Positions 1 through 7,626 of a DNA stretch of 12,215 nucleotides are shown here, in pieces. The DNA is from Larix sibirica (taxonomy: Eukaryota; Streptophyta; Pinopsida; Pinales; Pinaceae), in contig NWUY0304206287.1 in assembly GCA_004151065.3 (NCBI GenBank), forward strand, positions 1 to 12,215, written 5' to 3'. Position numbers and translations under genes: made by a program. Under the pieces are notes generated by a model that was not told the DNA's origin, ran no database searches, and saw only the letters and a list, made by a program, of their open reading frames with translations. How positions within the stretch are numbered: the first letter of the stretch is position 1; each line of letters begins with the position of its first letter.

Positions 1-70
1 GAACTCGTGACCTCCATTTACAACATGTCCTTCATATCAAGCAAATTGCCAATTAAACTACACCCCTGTG
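1..70 (-). repeat. tRNA-like (SINE-like) pol III unit, cut by window edge
   Basis: The minus strand reads GGGGTGTAGTTTAATTGGCA, close to a tRNA 5' end with an A box (TAGTTTAATTGG, plus 49-60), and later GGAGGTCACGAGTTC, the start of a T-arm/B-box-like sequence, at the very edge (plus 1-15). The A-to-B distance is somewhat longer than in a standard tRNA and the anticodon stem is poor. A tRNA-derived SINE head or decayed tRNA gene is more likely than a working tRNA. Confidence 0.45.
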
Positions 71-144
71 AGCAAATATTATATATTAATAATTAATTAT
101 TTTAGTTTCAATTGAAATAATTTTATTATTGTATTTTATATTTA

Positions 145-282
145 AAATTTAATATATTATTTTAATTCTAGGCATTAGTAATAGTTTATGATATTTTTTT
201 AACTCAACTGTATTTTAGTTTCAATTGAAAAATATTATAAACCACTATTTATCTTTGAGAATTAAAATAATATATTAAATTT
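145..282. repeat. 138-bp AT-rich foldback with 25-bp perfect inverted repeats
   Basis: Positions 145-169 are the exact reverse complement of 258-282. A 20-bp direct repeat containing the palindrome TTTCAATTGAAA lies at 98-117 and 211-230, offset by the same 113 bp. It could be a small MITE-like element or an AT-rich foldback. No clear target duplication was found. Confidence 0.6.
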
Positions 283-1109
283 CAAAGAAAATAATAAAAT
301 AAATAGATACATAAAAACTTATAGTAGTTTTGGTTGACAAATATGTATCCAAACATCTCATTGGTTAAATAGATAATTCATTGTATAAAATAAAGGTATC
401 CATATCGAAAGCTCAAGATCTCTATCATTGTCTCTTCCTTTGTAAAAGATAATCGTAATACAACCCTAATTCTTAATGTCATTCTAGAAGCACAAAACTT
501 TCAAAATATTTACCCCTACCTTAATATTGGATATGCAACACAAACAACATGAGCATCTTGTGATACACCTATATAGACCCGTAGCATCTAACATCATTAT
601 TGTAACTTTTTGTACTCTTTAGCCCCATTGACTTGAGTCATTTATGAAGATTAAAATAATAATATTAATTTATCTTATCATAAGATTTTTGTTAACCAGC
701 TTCCTTGTTACTCTTTTTTTCTTGATCACTATACTATACAAAACAAAATTAATCAACACTACCACTAGTGTAGGTTTAGGGTTGACTAGATAGTTTTTTT
801 TCAACCGAGGGTGGACTAGATAGTTGCTTGGAAGAACTACAAAACAAAGACTAGAATAATTAAATTATTAGAAACATACCCTATGTTCTCTTTGTTCTAA
901 TGTTTCTTTAACCATTTTATGCACAACCTCATTAGTATTTGTACTTTGAGGTTTTAAATTTTGGTATTTCCTTTTTACATCTCCTTGAAGACCTTAGTTT
1001 AAGAAAATAGTCCACTAGAACTTGATGCTTTCTTCAGAGAGATATAATTAGACCTTCCAAAAAGGTTTTTGGGAATTTTCAAAAATGTCCTTCCTAAAAT
1101 GATTTTGAG
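283..1109. other. AT-rich intergenic stretch, no gene seen
   Basis: No coding frame or RNA gene. The only local structure is a 30-bp-spaced direct repeat GACTAGATAGTT at 784-795 and 814-825. Upstream parts of the retroelement may have decayed past recognition here. Confidence 0.5.
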
Positions 1110-1890
1110 GAGCACTTATTGAAGGATGATTATTAAGATTGGAATATATTGGAACAATTGTTTCACAATCCTAGACATCTTATGACATCCTAGTTTGGAA
1201 AAATTGTATCATTAAGTGGGTCATAATAAAGCCTACTAGTTAAGAAACCGCCACAAAAAAATGTTTTCACTTTCCTGTACAAAGAAATCTTTATAAGATT
1301 TATGGCTTTAAGAGAACTAGTTAGTCACTATGAAACACCTTTTGTAAAAAAGATTGCCAATGCATTAGTTAAAGAATATTATATTTGGAATCAGAATTCC
1401 ACTTCCTACTACCCGTAGATCAATGGCCAAGAAGAGGAGAAAAATCATAACTTAGAGAGCAACTTCTCATAGACTTTTGAATTTCGCTTAAGGGATTGGG
1501 GTGAGAGACTTCCTAAAATATTATGGGCCTACTAAATATTATATGAAAAATAAAAAGTGGTTTTTATCTCTATGAAATAGTATATGGAAAGAAACCCATT
1601 GTATCCATTGAGTTAGAAGTTAATACCTTACAAACTTCCAATCGATTGGACAAGGATTTGGATGAAGCATACATGGAAAGATTATGCAGTGAAATGCACT
1701 TGAACAACTAAGAGAAGAATCCACCTCTCAAGCCCAAATCTGGTAGCAAAAGAGAGATATGGCATGATTAGTTTTCAAAAGGAATAAGTTTCAACAAGAA
1801 GACTAGGCTCTCCCATATGAATCCATATTTGAATAATTTCCAAGGAAGTTTCAAATAAGCTAGTTAGATAACTATAATAGATTAAGAATG
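1110..1890 (+). pseudogene. Decayed Ty3/gypsy-type integrase
   Basis: Fragments in shifting frames follow the order of a Ty3/gypsy integrase. A weak zinc-finger-like end lies near 1120-1210. KWV (1214-1222) and KPTS follow, in the position after the first catalytic Asp. ELVSHY (1317-1331) stands where the second Asp is replaced by His. TSYYP*INGQEE (1401-1436) retains the Glu. WGERLPKILWAY lies at 1497-1532, LDKDLDEAYMERL around 1645-1685, IWHD at 1758-1769, and FPRKF (1837-1851) in the C-terminal GPY-like region. Many stops and frameshifts rule out function. Assignment rests on motif order and spacing from knowledge of plant chromatin-type gypsy elements; no search was run. Confidence 0.75.
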
Positions 1891-1899
1891 AGATATTAA

Positions 1900-2130
1900 A
1901 AATGTACCTAGAAATTTTTTTCATAATTTGTCTTGGCATTACTCGAGTACACAATTGAATGTCCACTAAGCACCTACGTGTATTAGCAAAGTTGGGTAAA
2001 AATGGCCTCCATATCTCCATAAAAGTTCATTTGCAATGAATCCCATTACATAGGTTTATTGTAGATGGAGATGGATTGAAGATTGATCCATTAAATATTT
2101 GAGCAATTCTCAACTAGCCAACACTACCTA
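1900..2130 (+). pseudogene. Decayed Ty3/gypsy reverse-transcriptase fragment (C-terminal half)
   Basis: FIICL at 1920-1934 stands where the catalytic Y-x-D-D box should be, so both Asp are lost. Then come STKHLRVLAKLGKNGLHISIK (1962-2022, with a frame change after it) and HRFIVDGDGLKIDPLNI (2049-2099) with AILN, which match the late RT block of gypsy elements. Internal stops and a frameshift are present. The RT fingers and palm start are absent; only about 30 bp separate this from the end of the integrase fragment. Confidence 0.65.
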
Positions 2131-2147
2131 ATAGAAGAGTGAATTTA

Positions 2148-2387
2148 TCTAGTGATGACTAACCACCTCAAATAGTTCATTTCACACCACATAGAAATAG
2201 ATTTGCATCAATCCTAGTAGAATATGTGAAAGCACGAAGTAAAGACAAATGGATCTAGCTACACCATCATGGGAGTAATGGACTAGTGGCATTCCAATTG
2301 GAAGCTTTCTTTCATGTGTTCACCAATTACACGACTTGTGATAAAGGAATGTATGCAATCAAGCACCAACATTGTTATCTTTTGTGA
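2148..2387 (+). pseudogene. Unidentified decayed reading frame after the RT fragment
   Basis: In the same frame as HRFIVDGDG the sequence continues to about 2387 with few stops, giving QIVHFTPHRNRFASILVEYV, KARSKDKWI, then LVAFQLEAFFHVFTNYTTCD and GMYAIKHQHCYLL. It does not look like the RT-RNase H continuation. It may be the next part of this element lineage or another insertion. I do not recognise it. Confidence 0.3.
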
Positions 2388-2476
2388 AAAGAAATTGTGC
2401 ACATGTACCACCATTCATTATAGTTTCTCTAGACATAGTCATTGATTCAAGAAACCTAACATTTTATAACAAAATG

Positions 2477-2890
2477 TATATAAATTTGAGTAGCTATCTC
2501 TGTATTATGACAATGAATAATAGCACTCTAACTCCTTACTAGAGCCAAAATCATATCAAATGAACATAAATTTGAGTAGTTGAATTTCTATCATAACTAG
2601 AATAACACTCAACACCTTGCTAGAATCAAAATCAAGTGTGTCGTGTCTCTAGAGTATAGCATTCATTATTTGCTTTTAAAACACCTTGCTAGAATCAAAA
2701 TCAAGTGAGTCTCTAGAGTATAGCATTCATTATTTATTTAAAAAAAAATTCTCCAAAACCTTGAAATAATTCAAAGTCAAAAGAGTGAAGTGAGTCGGTA
2801 GAGTATAGTATTCATTATTTGCATTAAAAAAAAAGATCTTCAAAACCTTGAAATAATTCAAAGTCAAAAGAGTGGAAGATGAAAGTAAAA
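2477..2890. repeat. Nested imperfect direct repeats
   Basis: ATAAATTTGAGTAG occurs at 2480 and 2566 (period 86). ACACCTTGCTAGAATCAAAA occurs at 2612 and 2681 (period 69). AGAGTATAG…ATTCATTATTT recurs at about 2651, 2715 and 2800. AACCTTGAAATAATTCAAAG occurs near 2757 and 2845 (period 88). Overlapping periods suggest stepwise slippage or unequal recombination in the non-coding 3' part of the retroelement. No frame is open here. Confidence 0.8.
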
Positions 2891-3572
2891 AAAAAGGAAA
2901 TCTTTAAAACCCGAAAATGGTTGAGGCAAAAGAGTAGAAGATGAAAACAAGAAGTAACACATATAAGAAGGGTGGTTGTATCAATTCTAGAAGTTATGTG
3001 TCACAGAAGCCTAAAGGATAGAAACACATAATTCCAAAATCATTGGACCTTTTGTAGTGTAAAAAATGATGGACAATATAGAGATGTTTTTTCTCTTAGC
3101 CTAGAAAAATATGTTCAATTGTCCATATTATGTAATAATTTGAAACCAACTACACAAAATTTTGGATATGCATGTGTTGATATCAAGCTAAAATGGGACC
3201 ATATGTAGAAAAATATGTTCAATTGTCCATATTATGTAATAATTTGGAACCAACTACACGAAATTTTGGATATGCATGTATTGATATCAAGCTAATTATC
3301 ATATTTTATATCAATGGATTTCCAAGGGTATGTCACTTATCCCTCAACAACATGATTATATTGTGGTAAGTTGGTAGGATAAAGAAATCATTAAATTGTT
3401 TTATTGACTTCAAAATATGTGGATATACTTCATAATGTCAAGTTCCACAATCTTATATAGGGACAAATCATTTCATTAGTCATATTTGGAACACCTTATG
3501 ATCTCTCATGGACATTGTCAAAGTGTAAGAACAAATTAATTGCACTGAGAAGCGCTTTCTACATCCTAGTAT
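2891..3572. other. Non-coding repeat-derived stretch
   Basis: Apart from the 104-bp duplication, no coding remnant, RNA or boundary could be supported here. It is probably the 3' untranslated part of the retroelement whose pol fragments lie upstream; that is inference from position. Confidence 0.4.
3102..3295. repeat. 104-bp tandem duplication
   Basis: TAGAAAAATATGTTCAATTG begins at 3102 and again at 3206. About 90 bp of each copy agree with only a few differences (…TTTGGATATGCATG…TTGATATCAAGCTAA). The first copy ends with a 13-14 bp spacer (ATGGGACCATATG). It is a young duplication within non-coding repeat sequence. Confidence 0.88.
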
Positions 3573-3593
3573 GGGGGAGAAGTGTAATTTTGT
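3573..3593 (+). mobile_element. Possible polypurine tract and start of a 3' LTR
   Basis: GGGGGAGAAG immediately precedes TGTAATTTTGT. A purine run followed by TG is how 3' LTRs of plant LTR retrotransposons begin, and the position downstream of pol remnants on the same strand fits. The matching 5' LTR is not in the window and no LTR end (…CA) could be fixed, so this is tentative. Confidence 0.3.
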
Positions 3594-3764
3594 AAACTAA
3601 AATTCAAAACAAAAAAGATATATATTCCAATTTATTAATGAAACCTCGAGAGTTAACTATTATTAAACGAGATTAAAAGATAGATTTGAGAACATATAAG
3701 GTATTTGAGCACATACACCTCAAGGGATTTGATCCCTCTGATGCTTAGATTTGGAGCTTTGTTG

Positions 3765-3890
3765 TGAGGGAGTGCCCCCCCCTCCCCCCTCCCCGTCTCG
3801 TTCCTGCTCGTGAAGCTCCCTCCCTTCGGGAGCTCACTACCAAAACACTCCCAGTTTTGAGAGCGCGCTCCTGAGGTGCTCCCTACCTTT
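3765..3890. repeat. C-rich tract and GC-rich segment with GGGAGC hairpin
   Basis: A C-run (C8 T C6 T C4, about 3775-3794) is followed by a GC-rich stretch. That stretch includes the inverted repeat AGCTCCC (3814-3820) / GGGAGCT (3828-3834), AAAACACTCCCAGTTTTG and GAGCGCGCTCCTG. Related text (CACTTCCAAAACGGGAGC, GCTCCGCTCCTGTTCCC) occurs at about 4770-4826 beyond the LINE-like tail. Two ambiguous bases follow at 3901-3902. The origin is not recognised; it may be a repeat-family end. Confidence 0.5.
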
Positions 3891-3900
3891 CCTATACTAA

Positions 3901-3902
3901 NN
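3901..3902. other. Two ambiguous bases (NN)
   Basis: The only unresolved positions in the window. They sit between the GC-rich segment and the AT-rich start of the LINE-like remnant. They could mark a base-calling problem or an artificial join. Confidence 0.95.
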
Positions 3903-3942
3903 GTTTAATCCATGTTTTTCTATAGCTAATTCAACATCCTAC

Positions 3943-4345
3943 ATGTTTTTTAGATATAAATCCATCAAAATATATATTATTTATATGTCTGATTCTGTTT
4001 TTTTCAAAAGGCAAATGGGATTGGGGAACATAACCAATAACTATGCTGAACTCATGGCCTTAAAACTTCTGCTATGCTTTGTCAAAGAAAAGGAGTGCAA
4101 ATCCATTCAAGTTTTTTGTGACTCAATGAATGTCATAAATTGGATAAACAAAGTTCAAAACTGTCAAAACATGGTTCTTCTTTCTTTGATAGAAGAGGTG
4201 CATTGGATTTTAGATAATTTTGATTCATTTTCATGTCATCGTGTCTACAGAGAGCGGAATGCCGTCACGGACAAACTCTCCAAGGATAGGTTGCATTTAA
4301 ACTTTGGACAGTGAAAGATTGCTGAAGTACAAAATGAGACCTTTT
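3943..4345 (+). pseudogene. RNase H-like (RVT_3-type) C-terminal remnant of a LINE-like retroelement
   Basis: The open frame 3943-4314 gives GLGNITNNYAELMALKLLL, VFCDSMNVINWINK, a helix with LLSLIEEVHWIL, then HRVYRERNAVTDKLSKDRL. These are the E, D and terminal D motifs of plant RVT_3 RNase H domains, as found at the end of some plant LINE ORF2 proteins or of related host genes. The first strand with the first catalytic Asp is missing or scrambled (the upstream residues have no FDG-like motif). The frame ends at TGA (4312-4314), where relatives usually have Trp. Similarity seems to resume briefly in the same and then a shifted frame to about 4345. It is therefore a 5'-truncated, broken copy. 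A fragment of a host RNase H-like gene is the alternative. Confidence 0.72.
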
Positions 4346-4686
4346 TTATACTATCATTGTCCCTTCATAGAAGTATTGGAAACACATCCACTGCTTCCAA
4401 ACTGATTATACAGATGCAAATAAAGTAGTGTAAAGTTTTGTTGATTTTGCTCGGGACCAGCAATTTCCAGCCTAATTTTCTCGGATACAGTTTCTTCAGA
4501 AATATGGTTCTATACATGGGAGCTGTCAATTTTGCTTTTTGTTTATACTTGTACATACTACAGACCATGTGGTCTTGCTTCGGGCTCGCTCTCTTGTTAT
4601 AAGATGAAACGGTTTCTTTTTTGAAACTTTTGTATGGGCCACAATACAACAGACATGAAATGCATGGAAACATGCATTATGCAAAA
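4346..4686 (+). mobile_element. 3' tail of the LINE-like element
   Basis: Non-coding sequence directly after the RNase H remnant. It carries T-rich text, GGGCTCGCTCTCTTGTTAT and small inverted repeats (AGACCA/TGGTCT at 4562-4575; GAAAC/GTTTC at 4606-4616). Plant LINE 3' ends often have such T-rich tails with a terminal A-run. Here only a short GCAAAA precedes AT-rich flank, so the exact end is unsure. The minus-strand frame across it is a shadow. Confidence 0.4.
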
Positions 4687-4830
4687 TGTAATTTTGTTAT
4701 TAAATTAATAGAATTACTCTCTTTTTAATAGAAAAAATATTAAAATATATACTATAAAAAAAATGTTCCAGAAACACTTCCAAAACGGGAGCTTTTGAAA
4801 ATTTCTTGCTCCGCTCCTGTTCCCAACAGC

Positions 4831-5919
4831 ATAGATCCAGAATTAAGATGGACCTATACTGTTTTATCCTCAATTAGGTCAAAGCAAGTCGAACTTATAC
4901 TAATTGAGTGCATCCACATAATGGAAGTTTTACACAACAATCTAAAGGTCTGAAAAGATAAAAAGAGTCTAGGGTTTATGTCCAAGAACAGGTTGAAATA
5001 TTCTGAAACAACCCAAAAGTAGTCTTGTAACCTAAACCCAGAATGTATAGAGCTTGCCATGCCAACCGAACAGCAAAACCATTTATTACTTTACCTACTA
5101 ATGGTTAAGCTCAAAATGTGCAGCTCATATATGCATGAATACTTGCATCAACACATGCAAAACTGTCTGCTTGTCCAATTTACATAGTAGGGATCTTAAA
5201 CGATGAAAAAGACATTTGAAGCCATTTTGTCTTTATGGTATTTAAGATATCGGATTTCCACCATCTCATGCGACATAGAAGAGAGAACACCACAGTCCAG
5301 AAATTCAGCAAGTTGCTTAGACAGGTCTTCAGATATCAGAGATGGACTTTTTATGAGTTATTATTATGCCCAGTGATGCAGATACTGATTTCAAGTTGTT
5401 GCCAAGTTTGGTCGGTTCGAACCAGATCATACAAGTTCAAAGGACATGCCAAACCAGTTGTCACGCCCTATAAGTTCAAAAAGACATGTCGAACCAGTTC
5501 TCAAGAATTTTTATATCTCAAACATAACTCTCCTTGCTTATTATTAGGCATCCATGTTTTTACCATCGTTTGGAGTGTCTGCACCAACCCCTTACTAGAA
5601 TCCAATCATGAAAATATGGCCTATTCATAAAAACATGTACACATGCCATGGAATAGAAAACAATAAGATAGTGGGACTTCTTAGAAGTGAGTGAAGATTA
5701 CGATTCTCAACACCTATAGTTTTTCTTCTGAAATCATGTGTTATTTACTAGGCTTTTGTTGGTAAAAAGTATATTCACACCTTAAATGATCAAGATAGAA
5801 AACATCAAATATTACAGGCTGTTGGAATGTAATTCAAAAACCAAGTTGCATTGAATTTGAAAACACTAAGAAACATTGTCACAAAGCTCCGAACCACCAA
5901 GGGTTGGAATACAAACAAG
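4831..5919. other. Intergenic stretch downstream of the C2 gene
   Basis: Short frames on both strands (for example plus 5235-5630 and minus 4854-5060) have no recognisable domain. One local repeat is present: a unit of about 39 bp, AGTTCAAA…GACATG…GAACCAGTT, occurs at about 5434 and 5473, with a partial GGTTCGAACCAG before it at 5414. Otherwise I see nothing. Confidence 0.5.
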
Positions 5920-6453
5920 AATTTCACACATCCCTTAGCTTTTATTATGCTCATGTCTCCCAATGCCCTGGTTTCATAAACATTTCCATGAACAACTCCA
6001 TGTATCTCTCAAAACATTATTCTAAACTGTATACAAGGACTCTTTCCCCTTTCGATCAGCAGTCAATATTTCTAGAGGACTGAACAACCATCTTGGCTGT
6101 AATGTCTTTAAGCTAGTCCTGGACAAGTTCATCCTCATCTAAACATTCTAACAGTGCCATTGCCGAGAAATATGCAATCCCCCCTTCTTGGATAAAGGCA
6201 GAAATCAATATATAACTCTGAAAGATTTCTTCCCTTGATGACATAAAAATCTTTTGTAATAGCACAGTAGGCTAACTCTAGAAAACACAAGCTGCTTCAC
6301 TCTTTGCTACTTGCTAGCCCAAATGCAACCGATGCTTGTCTTCCCAAGCATGTTATATTGTCAATAATTGTCAGATAAAAATGTCAAACATTCTGCTGTG
6401 AAATTAAAATCAACAATATGTACAGTGAGAAATCCTGTCCATTTGGACAGAGA
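5920..6453 (-). other. Probable 3' untranslated region of the C2 gene
   Basis: This is the stretch between the TAA stop and the AATAAA candidate. No open frame of note lies on either strand, and I see no repeat or hairpin that stands out. The end point is inferred from the poly(A) signal only. Confidence 0.45.
5941..5946 (-). terminator. Candidate poly(A) signal AATAAA of the C2 gene
   Basis: On the gene strand the sequence GCATAATAAAAGC lies about 510 nt past the stop codon. That implies a 3' UTR of roughly 6453 to 5915-5930, plausible for a plant gene. The UTR stretch shows no other feature. Plant poly(A) signals are loose, so a nearer site is possible. Confidence 0.45.
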
Positions 6454-7626
6454 TTATTGACTTGTGAGATGAAACTCAATTTGCAGACGGTGATGTAATG
6501 AGAATTTCCCCATCAAGCCCTTTTCCATATCTACTTGTAATTCTCTTAGAGGAAGAGCTGCTAAAAATCCATTGATAAATGCTTTGCATGATTCTTTCCC
6601 TTTACATATCAGCTTATCGTCATTATCTTTTTTGCAGGATGTCTCAGGTCCCTTTGTGTCTCTAATTTCAACTCCTGAATTTTCTTGATTCTGTTGATTT
6701 TCATTCTCTGTTCCTGGAGATTTTGAAACCTCCGCAGTTACAGGTTTTGAATTCTCTGTCATTGTAGACTTTGAATCCTTCGCTGATGCAGATTTTGAAT
6801 CTTTTGCTGCTGCAGATTTTGCATCTTTTGTTGTTGTAGTTTTTGAATCTTTTGTTGAAGTAGACTTTAAATCCTTTGCTGTGATAGGCGTTCCACTGAG
6901 GGTACTCTTCTCTTCTTCTTTCTTCTGATCTTTCGGTGGCAACTGGTATAAGGCTGTCTCCTGATCAAACTTTAAAATATATGCCTGATTACACCCTTCA
7001 AACAATCTTTCCCCAAGTGTATCAATTATGTAGAATGCTTCCCTTTCTACCTTAAGAAGGAAAAAATGGTCATTCCAGCTGACTATGTAAATCTGTGGCT
7101 CATTATTTTGACTCTCTACGATCATAGCATTGGTAATTTCATCCCAAATATTGTCAAAGGTCATTGCTCCTTGCAGAAAGTCAAATGAATCTCCCATACC
7201 TTCAGGCCTAAAGAAGCCCACAAATGACTTTTCAGGAATTACAGATAATGGCCGTATCTTAGCCTGTAATACTGTGTCCAAATCAAAGTGCCTATCAGGG
7301 AATCTCTCTTTGTAATCCTCGACCTCACAAAGCCCCCTCCACTCCTGAGATCCTTCTCGTATTAGCATATCATATTGTGATTTGATTGGCATAGTATCTG
7401 GGTTTTTATGTAACCAATCAGCGATAACAGCTACCAGGGCAGTACAAGCACTCTCACCTGCAGCCCTTTCACTACGCTGATCAATTGAACCAAAAAATAC
7501 CTGTGCTGACAACTTCATCTGTCCATCTCTACTAACTATCTCCTTCTGTTCCCAACTGCCTATTGTGAATTGATCATCTCCAAATGCGGAAATGATTGAG
7601 TTCACTCCATTTTTACTCTTATCATC
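6454..7626 (-). CDS. Exon 4 of the C2 NT-type protein gene (conserved C-terminal domain and KDSK repeats)
   Basis: Acceptor TCAATTCCAG|GATGATAAG and stop TAA at 6456-6454 give 390 codons. The exon starts DDKSKNGVNSIISAFGDDQF, seven codons upstream of the first in-frame GTG. It carries SWEQKEIVSRDG, VFFGSIDQRSERAAGESAC, TALVAVIADWLHKNPDTMPI, KERFPDRHFDLDTVLQAKI, SFVGFF, IYIVSWNDHFFLLKVE and FYIIDTLGERLFEGCNQAY, all recognisable family stretches. The 24-bp repeat linker then separates these from the terminal segment KGKESCKAFINGFLAALPLR…LHHRLQIEF. Cys424, His550 and Asp565 lie in order inside the conserved part. Confidence 0.94.
   Translation of the reverse strand, partial: DDKSKNGVNSIISAFGDDQFTIGSWEQKEIVSRDGQMKLSAQVFFGSIDQRSERAAGESACTALVAVIADWLHKNPDTMPIKSQYDMLIREGSQEWRGLCEVEDYKERFPDRHFDLDTVLQAKIRPLSVIPEKSFVGFFRPEGMGDSFDFLQGAMTFDNIWDEITNAMIVESQNNEPQIYIVSWNDHFFLLKVEREAFYIIDTLGERLFEGCNQAYILKFDQETALYQLPPKDQKKEEEKSTLSGTPITAKDLKSTSTKDSKTTTTKDAKSAAAKDSKSASAKDSKSTMTENSKPVTAEVSKSPGTENENQQNQENSGVEIRDTKGPETSCKKDNDDKLICKGKESCKAFINGFLAALPLRELQVDMEKGLMGKFSLHHRLQIEFHLTSQ

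Noticed and set aside
3583-4697. 11-bp direct repeat TGTAATTTTGT at 3583 and 4687 as a target-site duplication around the LINE-like copy
   Set aside because: Eleven-base AT-rich matches are expected by chance many times in 12 kb, and the left copy is not adjacent to recognisable element sequence.
5235-5630. 131-codon plus-strand frame
   Set aside because: No recognisable domain, overlaps a short DNA repeat, and residue composition looks random.
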